Positions 26,867 through 35,599 of a DNA stretch of 64,000 bases are shown in pieces. Positions within the stretch are counted from its first letter, which is position 1. Every line of letters starts with the position of its first letter. The notes under the pieces were generated by a model. The model saw only the letters and a list, made by a program, of their open reading frames with translations, searched no databases and was not told the DNA's origin. The stretch spans positions 4,340,001 to 4,404,000 of the forward strand of contig NZ_CP119107.1 in the NCBI RefSeq assembly GCF_029094525.1, written 5' to 3'. Made by a program: the position numbers and the translations under genes. This stretch comes from Pullulanibacillus sp. KACC 23026. GTDB taxonomy: Bacteria > Bacillota > Bacilli > Bacillales > Sporolactobacillaceae.

Positions 26867-27138
26867 ATAAAATGAAAGCCGAGTGGGATAAACCCTATGG
26901 CGATAAGAACTAAGCCGATAATGATAAAAAACATATTCACGGCATACCAAGGGATCGCATCTGCCACTTTTTCGCCCGCCCCATAAGCAATGTGAGCCGA
27001 GTTATCATCGAATTTATTCTTTTCGGATTTACGTTCAAGCTTTCTTTCTAAGCGTCTCAATAGATTATCTGCAATTTTACCGCCAAACAAGGCAATAATC
27101 CCTATGACCCATAAAACAACAGTGAACCAAAGCGCCAT
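26863..27138 (-). CDS. Small two-helix membrane protein
   Basis: A 91-residue protein with one membrane helix at each end (ALWFTVVLWVIGIIALFGG and AVNMFFIIIGLVLIAIGFI) and a charged middle rich in Arg, Lys and Glu. The ATG at 27138 has GGAGGG upstream; the frame opens five codons earlier without a site. I do not recognise a family. It lies downstream of pbuG on the same strand, 105 nt away. Confidence 0.75.
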   Translation of the reverse strand: MALWFTVVLWVIGIIALFGGKIADNLLRRLERKLERKSEKNKFDDNSAHIAYGAGEKVADAIPWYAVNMFFIIIGLVLIAIGFIPLGFHFI

Positions 27139-27243
27139 GCTTACCCTCCTCATTCATACCTATTAAAAGTATGAACTCAGGAGCCCGAAACTATGCGAAG
27201 AAGGGGCAGTCCAGGATGGGCCGCCCCCCTTCAAGTTTTTAAT

Positions 27244-28587
27244 TTATTTAGCAAGAACCGGTAAGAAAATGATAAAGATGATAAATAAGATATACATGAT
27301 TGGATTCAATTCTTTAATGCGACCACGGACAATCATGGTGATTGGATAAACAACAAATCCAAATGCAATACCTGTTGTGATACTATACGTAAATGGCATC
27401 ATCGCGATTGTCAAGAAAGCTGGAATCGCAATTTCAAGCCTGCTCCATGCTATATCCTTCAAAGAAGACGCCATTAACACGCCGACAATAATAAGCGCTG
27501 GAGCTGTTACATCGGATGTTACGACTCCTAAAAGCGGTGAGAAAAACATCGCCAGCAAGAACAAAATAGCTGTGATCACAGCTGAAAATCCGCTTCGTCC
27601 CCCTGATGCTACACCAGAAGAGGATTCCACATAAGCCGTCGTTGGGGAAGTCCCTAAAATACTACCGATAACAATAGAAATGGAATCTGAGAATAGCGCA
27701 CGACCGGCACGAGGTAATTTATTATCTTTCAAAATCCCTGCTTGGTTTGCAATCGCCATTAGCGTACCCGCTGTATCAAAGAAACCAACAAACAAGAACG
27801 TTAAAACAACGACAATTAAATTGAAAGAATTAATATCACCCAAATGCGTAATGGCCACACCAAAGATTGGTTTAAGACTTGGAATACTTGAAACAACGTT
27901 AGACGGGATTGAAACTGGATTGACCTTATCATTGATTCCTAATAGAGCCAGAATAACGCCAAGAATAGCCGTTAATACCATTCCATAGAACACGCCGCCT
28001 TGAATCCCGCGAACCATGAAGAGAACCGTGACAATAACACCGAATAGAGTTAAAAGAACACCTGGATTGTGAAAACTTCCAATTTGAACCAAAGTATCGG
28101 GGTTTTTCACAACAATTTTAGAATCTTGCAGTCCGATAAAGGCAATGAAAAGTCCAATCCCAGCAGCCGTAGCCCGTTTCAAATCTTCTGGGATGGCATT
28201 AATAATCATTTCACGAATTTTAAAAATAGTAATAATAACGAAGATGACCCCTGCGATAAACACACCTGCAATGGCGGTTTCCCAAGGAATTTTCATACCG
28301 ATACAAACGGTATAGGTAAAGAAGGCATTTAAACCCATACCTGGTGCAATTGCAACGGGATACTTAGCTAAAATCCCCATGATAAGCGTGCCGATCGCAG
28401 CGGATAAAGCCGTTGCTGTAAATACAGCATGAGTATCCATATTTGCCGCACCAAGAACAACCGGGTTAACGAACAAGATATAAGCCATCGCCAAAAAGGT
28501 CGTAACCCCGCCGATTACTTCACGACCAAAAGTCGTGCCAAGCTCGTCGAACTGAAAATAACGTGCAATTGCATTTTGATTCTTCAT
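27244..28587 (-). CDS. pbuG: Guanine/hypoxanthine permease (AzgA-type NCS2)
   Basis: Proton-linked uptake of guanine and hypoxanthine. The 447 residues carry the AzgA-family signature: EVIGGVTTFLAMAYILFVNP near the N-terminus, GMGLNAFFTYTVC, FIAFIGLQDSKIVV, FFDTAGTL, and TSPTTAYVESSSGVASGGRSG, with about 12 membrane helices. GGAGG precedes the ATG. It lies 205 nt after guaA; unlike the B. subtilis gene, no purine aptamer is visible in that gap, so it may depend on readthrough from guaA. Confidence 0.93.
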   Translation of the reverse strand: MKNQNAIARYFQFDELGTTFGREVIGGVTTFLAMAYILFVNPVVLGAANMDTHAVFTATALSAAIGTLIMGILAKYPVAIAPGMGLNAFFTYTVCIGMKIPWETAIAGVFIAGVIFVIITIFKIREMIINAIPEDLKRATAAGIGLFIAFIGLQDSKIVVKNPDTLVQIGSFHNPGVLLTLFGVIVTVLFMVRGIQGGVFYGMVLTAILGVILALLGINDKVNPVSIPSNVVSSIPSLKPIFGVAITHLGDINSFNLIVVVLTFLFVGFFDTAGTLMAIANQAGILKDNKLPRAGRALFSDSISIVIGSILGTSPTTAYVESSSGVASGGRSGFSAVITAILFLLAMFFSPLLGVVTSDVTAPALIIVGVLMASSLKDIAWSRLEIAIPAFLTIAMMPFTYSITTGIAFGFVVYPITMIVRGRIKELNPIMYILFIIFIIFLPVLAK

Positions 28588-28676
28588 GTTCGTCCTCCAA
28601 TGAATGTTTTATTTCGTCAAAAGACCTGATTTATGAAAAGGAATAAGAACTAAAACGAATGGCCTCTTAACGTTAG

Positions 28677-28700
28677 GAAAGGGTTGCTTTAACAACCCCA
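28677..28700 (-). terminator. Weak hairpin between guaA and pbuG
   Basis: GGGGTTG and CAACCC form a short stem with a TTAAAG loop on the minus strand, followed only by TTTCC. It may be a partial terminator that allows readthrough into pbuG. Confidence 0.35.
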
Positions 28701-28792
28701 TTCACTTAGCTGATATAACAGTACATCCTAACTCTCAATTATAAGGAATTGAAGGTTAAAGGTAATTCTTTCGTCACATATCCTTACAAACA

Positions 28793-30328
28793 TTATTCCC
28801 ACTCAATTGTAGCTGGCGGCTTAGACGTAATATCATAAACCACTCTGTTAATATGAGCGACTTCATTGACAATCCGCGTTGAGATCTTCTCAAGGACCTC
28901 CCACGGAATACGAGCCCAATCAGAGGTCATTCCATCGATAGACGTCACAGCCCTAATAGCGAGACAGTAGTCATAGGTGCGGCCGTCTCCCATAACACCA
29001 ACACTTTTGATGTCTGGCAATACGGTAAAATATTGCCAGATGTCTCGGTCAAGCCCCGCTAACTTGATCTCTTCGCGAAGAATCGCATCGGATTCTCTAA
29101 CAATTTCAAGCTTTTCTTCAGTTACAGCCCCAAGGACGCGAATCCCAAGACCAGGTCCTGGGAAAGGCTGACGCCAAACAATCTCATCAGGAAGGCCTAA
29201 TTCGGTTCCAAGCTTTCGAACCTCGTCTTTGAAAAGGGTATTGAGAGGCTCAATGAGATCAAACATCATATCCTCAGGGAGTCCGCCAACGTTATGATGG
29301 GATTTAATGGTTTGAGCCGTCGCTGTTCCGCTTTCGACAATGTCTGTATAGAGTGTTCCTTGAACCAAGAAAGAAATATCCGTAAGCTTCTTCGCCTCTT
29401 CTTCAAACACATAAATAAATTCATTACCGATGATTTTTCTTTTCTTTTCAGGATCTGAGACCCCGGCAAGCTTATTAAGGAACCGCTCCTTCGCGTCAAC
29501 CTTAATAAGATTCATGTGAAATTGACCGCGGAAGGTCTTAACAACGCCTTCTGCTTCTCCCTTTCGAAGCAAGCCTTGGTCAACGAACACACAAGTCAAT
29601 TGGTCACCAATTGCCTGATGAACGAGCGCCGCTGCCACCGATGAATCCACTCCGCCGCTAAGAGCGCATAAGACATTCTTATTGCCTACTTGCTCACGAA
29701 TCTCTTGGACTTTCTCCTCAATGAAATGTTCCATTGTCCATGTGGCTTTGCATCCGCACACATCAAAAACAAAATGCTGCAGGAGTTCATTTCCATATTC
29801 ACTGTTTCGTACTTCAGGATGATATTGGACACCATAAAGCTTGAGTTCGTCATTTGCCATAGCTGCAACCGGACAAGAGGAACTGGACGCAATGACTTCA
29901 AAACCCGCCGGCGGTGCTTCTACAAGATCGCCATGGCTCATCCACACGCTCTGCTCAGCAGGTTGTCCTTTGTACAGAACATGATCTGATTTGGCTTGAA
30001 TCATCGCTTTTCCATATTCACGATGATTAGCCTTTGACACTTTGGCACCTAATTGGGCACTCATAAGCTGCATCCCGTAGCAAATACCTAGAACGGGAAT
30101 CCCTAATTCAAATAGCTTAGGATCACAACTTGGCGCTCCTTCACCGTAGACACTATTCGGACCACCTGAGAAAATAATGCCTTTAGGCTTCTCTTTCAGA
30201 AGGTCTTCTGCCGTTAAGGTATTCGACTTTAATTCACTATATATCCCTAAATCACGAATCCGTCTTGCAATTAATTGATTGTATTGTCCCCCAAAATCAA
30301 GAACGATAATTTTATCATGCTGTTCCAT
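28793..30328 (-). CDS. guaA: GMP synthase (glutamine-hydrolysing)
   Basis: Aminates XMP to GMP. 511 residues. The N-terminal class I glutaminase has Cys in GICYGMQL and the His-Glu pair in GVQYHPEV; the ATP pyrophosphatase domain has the P-loop SGGVDSS; the C-terminal dimerisation domain has [13 protein letters not shown] and KPPATIEWE at the end. AAAGGGG precedes the ATG. A guanine riboswitch lies about 335 nt upstream. Confidence 0.98.
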   Translation of the reverse strand: MEQHDKIIVLDFGGQYNQLIARRIRDLGIYSELKSNTLTAEDLLKEKPKGIIFSGGPNSVYGEGAPSCDPKLFELGIPVLGICYGMQLMSAQLGAKVSKANHREYGKAMIQAKSDHVLYKGQPAEQSVWMSHGDLVEAPPAGFEVIASSSSCPVAAMANDELKLYGVQYHPEVRNSEYGNELLQHFVFDVCGCKATWTMEHFIEEKVQEIREQVGNKNVLCALSGGVDSSVAAALVHQAIGDQLTCVFVDQGLLRKGEAEGVVKTFRGQFHMNLIKVDAKERFLNKLAGVSDPEKKRKIIGNEFIYVFEEEAKKLTDISFLVQGTLYTDIVESGTATAQTIKSHHNVGGLPEDMMFDLIEPLNTLFKDEVRKLGTELGLPDEIVWRQPFPGPGLGIRVLGAVTEEKLEIVRESDAILREEIKLAGLDRDIWQYFTVLPDIKSVGVMGDGRTYDYCLAIRAVTSIDGMTSDWARIPWEVLEKISTRIVNEVAHINRVVYDITSKPPATIEWE

Positions 30329-30453
30329 ATGTACACCCCTTTTCAGTAATTAGTGTACCTCTTATTAGGTCCAAATTATAACTTATACTCTTTACCGATA
30401 CTTTTATAACTGTTTATTCGCCAAACTGCCGCAAAATTCGACAACTAGAACCT

Positions 30454-30507
30454 AAAAAAGGACACTCTCTCGTCATTTCGACACGTTTCTAGTTCAAGAG
30501 AGAGTGG
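30454..30507 (-). terminator. Second terminator-like hairpin in the guaA leader
   Basis: On the minus strand CACTCTCTC and GAGAGAGTG (9 bp) enclose a loop of about 26 nt and are followed by TCCTTTTTT. It lies between the riboswitch terminator and guaA, a second stop for the same transcript. Confidence 0.75.
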
Positions 30508-30562
30508 TTTTCCCTTTTGGATTCGTAAATGGCGTTCTCTTAAAATCTTCAGATTAAAGTAT

Positions 30563-30614
30563 CAAAACAAAGAAAAGGCTGGATCTCTACTACTATGAGC
30601 AGAAACCCAGCCTC
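30563..30614 (-). terminator. Riboswitch-controlled terminator of guaA
   Basis: On the minus strand AGGCTGG and CCAGCCT, extended by partly paired flanks, form the stem, followed by TTTTCTTTGTTTT. It lies downstream of the guaA aptamer. Confidence 0.85.
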
Positions 30615-30663
30615 TTTATCCCATGTCTATCTAACGGCAACATAGGTATATATAGCTGACACT

Positions 30664-30736
30664 GCCTTCATAGTCGGGTCATTTACGGTGACCTGGTAGA
30701 GACGCCCGAGCCATATTCTCGAGCATATAAGAAGGT
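30664..30736 (-). promoter_or_regulatory. Purine (guanine-type) riboswitch aptamer of guaA
   Basis: On the minus strand P1 contains CCTTC / GAAGG, and the core shows AATATGGCTCGG, GTCTCTACC, CACCGTAAATG and CCGACTATGAAGG in order. The pyrimidine in GACTATG is C, so guanine-type. It is a diverged second copy of the aptamer in front of purE. Confidence 0.94.
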
Positions 30737-30770
30737 AACAATCGCTTAAAATTATTAAACTAACGTGATT

Positions 30771-30799
30771 ATAATATCAATAGCTACTAAAAGAATCAA
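30771..30799 (-). promoter_or_regulatory. Candidate promoter of guaA
   Basis: -35 TTGATT (30794-30799) and -10 TATTAT (30771-30776) on the minus strand, 17-nt spacer, just upstream of the aptamer and overlapping the end of the transglutaminase gene. Confidence 0.5.
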
Positions 30800-33015
30800 G
30801 CACGTAATCTATTAATCATATTTTCCCAAAATTCCTTCGAATCAACCCATGAAATGGAACTTGCAGCTGCATAACGGTTTCGCTCTATTTGTCGGACAAG
30901 TTTGACCATATCATAGGTTCCAAAGACCCGATCAATTTCTAACGCATATTCTCTTAGTGTTTGCGAGGCTTTCTTCTCATAGCCTGTGAGTGCAAGCAAC
31001 TTCAGCAATTTATCAAATGCTATATCTAATGTACTGTCTTCTGTGCGGTTACTGTAACGAAGCTTCCATATAATCGGCAGCCATTTCCGCCGCGTTTTGA
31101 TAATAAATGTGACGATTCCTCCGATGACAATGATAAGAAGCGAGACTAACTCAAACACCGTTTTCCCTTTTAGATGAGGGAACAACTTGTGAGTGCCAAC
31201 GGTTGGAGCGGCAGAATGATCTTCTGGCTTTGGCTGTTGATTGGGCTTCTGTACATCCGTTTTATCTGGTGTATGGGTTTTCGCTTTTGCCGGTGTGACA
31301 GACGCTTGTTTAGCACTTGGATCCGTATAACTGAATGGATAGGTATTCGTGTACCCTTTCGTAGGCTCAAACGGGACCCACCCTGACCCTGGAAAATAAA
31401 CCTCTACCCATGAATGAGCATCCGATTCTCTGATCTGATACTGATCGGTCGTTGAGTTCACGGTCTCTTGATATTTTCCCGGCGCAAACCCCGTTACCCA
31501 TCTAGCAGGAATACCTAATGATCGCAGCATGACAACCATCGAACTAGAAAAATTATCACAATAACCTTTTTTGCTTTCAAATAAAAACTGATCCACATAA
31601 TCTTGATTCTTTTTCGGAACAGGAACATCTGTTGTATCGTAAGTAAAGCTTGTTCCGTTCAAGTAAGTGACAATCGCTTCCGCTTTATCATAACGATTCG
31701 TTTTTCCAGCCGTAATCTTCTTAGCCAAATCCTTCACTCTCTGAGGGAGTTCATCAGGAAGCTGGAGATAGGTCTCTTGAATCGTCTCAGGATCCTTAGA
31801 ATTATCAGTTACCTTTTGTAAAAGCGGCACCGAAAAGGTTGGATAATTGTAAGTCACCGTGTAATCATGCGGCGTGACCAGATTTTCACCTTGCTCAGGT
31901 TCAAGTTTTCCTGAAGTTGTATTTAAACGAAGCGTATCGTTCGAGAGCCCAGATATCGATAAGGGATCACCGCCGTAAACCAATTGAGAGAAGTTCGCTA
32001 AACTCACATGAATTTTATCGGTGAGCTTTTTCGTTTTAGTATCCGATTCGTACGCCTTTAAAGAATCAAAGGAATCAAGGTCTTTTGTCGACACAAGATT
32101 TTGATAGGACTGATTAGGTACGTTTGTCCATCCTTTACCAGTATAGGTATTCTTTGTCTCTATCTTCCAATAGTGCTCGTAACGGCTATCGGCGGTGAAT
32201 ACCAATGTATTATCCATTTGGAACGCCCCGCCTAAATGGGTGTCGTCCGAGTCATAACCAATCTTCTGTTCGGCTTTGCCAGAACCCGGATAGCCGTTTG
32301 CTGCCTTCGTAATAAACGGAGTTGGATCCGGCCACTGGGCATCCGCTTTTGGAGCCGCAAATCCTAGAACAAGTGAGACAATAACAAGACTAATTAACCC
32401 TAGAAACCAAGAAATTGGCCAACTGCCTTTCTCAAATGTTGTCTGCTCCCTTTCTTGGATATTTGCTAGGCGAAGGAGCCCAATTAAAATTAATCCAATC
32501 AGCATGGTGCGAACGATAGCCGCATTCGCGTGATACATCGTAAATGAATCGAGGATTGTTAAATAGATGATCGTTACAAAGAAAAAGAGAAAAAGCTTGC
32601 GTGCTTGGATGAGCCAATAATGCATGAGGTAACTGACCACCCACAGGAGGATAAAAAACAAGAAAGAACGAAATAAGCTGGTCATCCCCACCCAGTTGCC
32701 CCCAAACATGAAGGCGATATTCTCAGTAAAATCCGAGTAAAAGTATTGAAGCCAAGAGACATCAAAAAAAGATGTATGGTAGAAATAAAGAATATGGAGC
32801 GCATAAGCGACGCCAATAAGTTTGGCCGGAAACGAGAGCCAAAAAGATAATCTCATATAGGACAAGAAAAATGAAAAGGCGGCAAAGCAAACAAAATAAC
32901 TAATGTCGGTTCCATCTGAGATAACAGCAAGGGGTCTCAACCACTCCCAGAACAATAAAAAACCTAATATATAGAGGACCAAAGAGAACAAACGATGGGT
33001 ACTAGCTTGTCGCAC
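30796..33015 (-). CDS. yebA: TgpA-like transmembrane transglutaminase (YebA)
   Basis: Large membrane protein of about 739 residues. Several N-terminal helices (to about residue 220) are followed by an extracellular transglutaminase-like core with the catalytic Cys in KKGYCDNFSSSMVVMLRSLG, the His in DAHSWVEVYFP and Asp/Glu in the GWVPFEPTKG segment, then a Pro/Lys-rich linker, one more membrane helix and a cytoplasmic DUF4129-type tail. GTG 33015 is chosen because AAAGGTGG is 9 nt upstream. It overlaps the DUF58 gene. The trio with DUF58 and MoxR proteins is conserved; its substrate in bacteria is not established. Confidence 0.88.
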   Translation of the reverse strand: MRQASTHRLFSLVLYILGFLLFWEWLRPLAVISDGTDISYFVCFAAFSFFLSYMRLSFWLSFPAKLIGVAYALHILYFYHTSFFDVSWLQYFYSDFTENIAFMFGGNWVGMTSLFRSFLFFILLWVVSYLMHYWLIQARKLFLFFFVTIIYLTILDSFTMYHANAAIVRTMLIGLILIGLLRLANIQEREQTTFEKGSWPISWFLGLISLVIVSLVLGFAAPKADAQWPDPTPFITKAANGYPGSGKAEQKIGYDSDDTHLGGAFQMDNTLVFTADSRYEHYWKIETKNTYTGKGWTNVPNQSYQNLVSTKDLDSFDSLKAYESDTKTKKLTDKIHVSLANFSQLVYGGDPLSISGLSNDTLRLNTTSGKLEPEQGENLVTPHDYTVTYNYPTFSVPLLQKVTDNSKDPETIQETYLQLPDELPQRVKDLAKKITAGKTNRYDKAEAIVTYLNGTSFTYDTTDVPVPKKNQDYVDQFLFESKKGYCDNFSSSMVVMLRSLGIPARWVTGFAPGKYQETVNSTTDQYQIRESDAHSWVEVYFPGSGWVPFEPTKGYTNTYPFSYTDPSAKQASVTPAKAKTHTPDKTDVQKPNQQPKPEDHSAAPTVGTHKLFPHLKGKTVFELVSLLIIVIGGIVTFIIKTRRKWLPIIWKLRYSNRTEDSTLDIAFDKLLKLLALTGYEKKASQTLREYALEIDRVFGTYDMVKLVRQIERNRYAAASSISWVDSKEFWENMINRLRA

Positions 33016-34261
33016 GAGAACCACCCACCTTTAAATCTTGATTAAACTGATTGTCTTTAATTTGATGTGTAATAATACTTTGAGTGTTCAGTCTTGCCAA
33101 TAAGGCTTTCCTTTGTGATTCAAGCAGGGCATCATTTACAAAAAAGAGTTCAACCGGCATTCCGCGCGAAGCAATGTCATACAACAATTGACTATCTTTT
33201 TCATTGCTTTGAGTGGTGACATACACGATTGATGCGTGATGCGGGAGTCTTTGAAGGTATTTAGAAAGCGTAAAGGAAGACGTCCCCTCCCCATTCGGTT
33301 CAACCCCTACCAAATAGTTCAGAATCTGCCATTTAGCCCTCGCTTGGTTACTCATTTCAAAAAAAGCCGATTGGTTGCCAATTGCGATGAACCCTACTGA
33401 AGCGCCGAATCGGGTAATCCGATCAAGAAGTGAAGCTGCCAAAGAGACGCTTCTCTCGAAATTTCCCCTATTTTCAGCCTGTGCCACCCCAAAGCAGTCC
33501 AGCACCACGATCATATCTCGATTCATTGGGTAATCAAATTGCTTGGTGACTAAGCGATTCGCTCGTGCCGTTGCCTTCCAATCGAGCCAGCTCAAACGGT
33601 CCCCTGGCAAATAATCACGAATACTAGAAAAAGAAGTCAGGTCTTGCTCGAATTGCTTCTTGGACCGATGACTGCCGCCGAATGCCAACTCCACCGGTTT
33701 CCATTCATCCAATGTCTGTACTCTCGGATAAACGACGACTGAATTATCAAGAGATACAGTCCGCTTTTTTTGAATAAAACCAAAAAAATCTCCCGTCCTA
33801 AGTTCAATTTCTGTAAAACGATAATCCCCTCTAGGCATATCGCTTAATTGATAAGTAAACGAAACACGTCTCTTAAACCCAAGAGAAAATAACCCTTTCG
33901 TCTTCTCTTTCTTCCGATGCGGTTCTTTTTGAAGAAGCCGTTTTGGAAGCTGATCCTGTACCACTAAGTAAAAAAGAGGAAAAGCGAGCTTTCGACTGAT
34001 CTCAATGGTAAGAGTCAGAGATTCCCCGCCGAACAATTCACCCTTATGAATCACTCTATTCATTTTTATATCTCTTAACGGGTAAAAAAGAACGAGCATG
34101 GCATTGAGAAAAACAGGAAGATAACTGTAGAAAACAAACCAGCTGACAAATCCTCCCTGGAACATGGCATAAGAGAAGGCTATAATAAATAATAAAATTT
34201 GACCCATCGCACCAAATACGATTTGCTGTCTTGCACTTAGATTTCTCAATCGATTAAGCAT
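33002..34261 (-). CDS. yeaD: DUF58 protein (YeaD)
   Basis: About 419 residues: two N-terminal membrane helices, then a beta-rich region and the DUF58 motif DYLPGDRLSWLDWKATARANRLVTKQFD, followed by a von Willebrand A-like fold starting MIVVLDCFG. Such proteins act with MoxR ATPases, probably as adaptors. The ATG at 34261 has AAAGGA about 10 nt upstream; an in-frame TTG at 34270 overlaps the moxR stop and is the other choice. Confidence 0.88.
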   Translation of the reverse strand: MLNRLRNLSARQQIVFGAMGQILLFIIAFSYAMFQGGFVSWFVFYSYLPVFLNAMLVLFYPLRDIKMNRVIHKGELFGGESLTLTIEISRKLAFPLFYLVVQDQLPKRLLQKEPHRKKEKTKGLFSLGFKRRVSFTYQLSDMPRGDYRFTEIELRTGDFFGFIQKKRTVSLDNSVVVYPRVQTLDEWKPVELAFGGSHRSKKQFEQDLTSFSSIRDYLPGDRLSWLDWKATARANRLVTKQFDYPMNRDMIVVLDCFGVAQAENRGNFERSVSLAASLLDRITRFGASVGFIAIGNQSAFFEMSNQARAKWQILNYLVGVEPNGEGTSSFTLSKYLQRLPHHASIVYVTTQSNEKDSQLLYDIASRGMPVELFFVNDALLESQRKALLARLNTQSIITHQIKDNQFNQDLKVGGSRATS

Positions 34262-34266
34262 ACCGA

Positions 34267-35226
34267 TCAAATCCTTTTTTCGGCTGGAACCGTGGTCCCT
34301 TTTAATATGGACCCAATCACATCACTAACTTCAGTCCCGGTATAACGGGCATCAGGCTTCAGAATCATTCGGTGGCCTAAAACAAAAGGCGCCAGGAACT
34401 TCACATCATCAGGCACAACGAAGTCCCGATCGTAAATCATAGCGAGTGCCTGTGACGCTTTTAACAAAGCAAGCGATCCCCTCGGGCTGACCCCAAGATA
34501 GACATCGTGATGATGACGCGTTCGATTAATAATGTCTACAATATACTTTTTGACGGATTCATCCACGTAAACCGCCCTTGTTTGAGTCTGAAGCTGGATC
34601 ACTTCTTCTGCGGTCATGACAGACTCCAATTCATGAATCGGATGCCCCGCCCCCAGGCGATTAAGCACTTCCATTTCTTCCGATTGGCTGGGATAGCCCA
34701 TTTTAAGCTTTAACAGGAAACGGTCCAACTGGGCCTCTGGAAGCGGAAAGGTCCCTTCATATTCAATGGGATTTTGCGTCGCCATAACAAAGAATGGACG
34801 CGGCAACATGCGGGTTTGACCATCTACCGTTACACTGCCCTCTTCCATTCCCTCCAAAAGCGCCGCTTGGGTTTTCGGTGAGGTTCGATTGATTTCATCA
34901 GCCAGCACGACATTCCCCATTAAAGGGCCCGAGCGAAATTCAAAGATTTGATCCTTCTGATTATAAATTGACATGCCTGTCAAATCGGATGGAAGTAGAT
35001 CCGGTGTAAACTGTATGCGTTTGAATTCAGTTCCAAGAGATTTGGCCAATGCCCTTACAAGCATGGTTTTCCCCACTCCCGGTACATCCTCTAATAGGAC
35101 ATGCCCTTCTGCAAAAAGCGCCACTAAAGAAAGGAGCGCGGGCTCCCTTTTTCCTATAATAACTTTTTCAATATTTTCGATAACTTGATTGATTTTCGGT
35201 GCCAGCGTTTCTAGTCTCGTTAACAT
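34267..35226 (-). CDS. yeaC: MoxR-type AAA+ ATPase (YeaC)
   Basis: A 319-residue MoxR ATPase: Walker A in LEDVPGVGKTML, Walker B in VLADEINRTSPKTQ, sensor 1 in FFVMATQNPIEYEG, arginine finger in PEAQLDRF and the C-terminal helical lid with GVSPRGSLALLKASQA. It acts as a chaperone-like ATPase with the DUF58 and transglutaminase partners encoded downstream. GGAGG precedes the ATG. First gene of the yeaC-yeaD-yebA unit. Confidence 0.93.
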   Translation of the reverse strand: MLTRLETLAPKINQVIENIEKVIIGKREPALLSLVALFAEGHVLLEDVPGVGKTMLVRALAKSLGTEFKRIQFTPDLLPSDLTGMSIYNQKDQIFEFRSGPLMGNVVLADEINRTSPKTQAALLEGMEEGSVTVDGQTRMLPRPFFVMATQNPIEYEGTFPLPEAQLDRFLLKLKMGYPSQSEEMEVLNRLGAGHPIHELESVMTAEEVIQLQTQTRAVYVDESVKKYIVDIINRTRHHHDVYLGVSPRGSLALLKASQALAMIYDRDFVVPDDVKFLAPFVLGHRMILKPDARYTGTEVSDVIGSILKGTTVPAEKRI

Positions 35227-35320
35227 GGTTATCCCTCCGGAAATCTAAGTGAATCAATCTATTCTATCACTCTTCAAAAATTTCAAACTTTTAATCAATT
35301 GTATCCTTTTAAGTATAGCA

Positions 35321-35367
35321 AAAAAAGAGAGCAATTAACCATTCCGAACTGGTAATTTCTCTCTTAA
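35321..35367 (-). terminator. Terminator between bmrA-like gene and yeaC
   Basis: On the minus strand AAGAGAGAAATTACCA pairs with TGGTTAATTGCTCTCTT (one mismatch) and is followed by seven T residues. It lies about 230 nt after the ABC transporter and 95 nt before yeaC. The rest of the gap (35368-35599) contains a short CTCCCG/CGGGAG repeat and no gene. Confidence 0.85.
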
Positions 35368-35599
35368 GTTTTATCATAATAGACTCTGTCAAAGACCGTT
35401 GTTGATTAATAAATGAATCAGTTTCGTAATTGCTTTTGTAAATAATGCACAGTTTAACAGAATTTCCGTTTGCCATTTTTTTAATGAATTTTAGTCAGAA
35501 CCCTCCCGCTTTCCTCAAGCGTTCCGGGAGACTGCCAGGATAAACAACTCAAAAGTTAGAAAAGGCTTAAGAACCTATGCTATTTGATATCACGGCACA

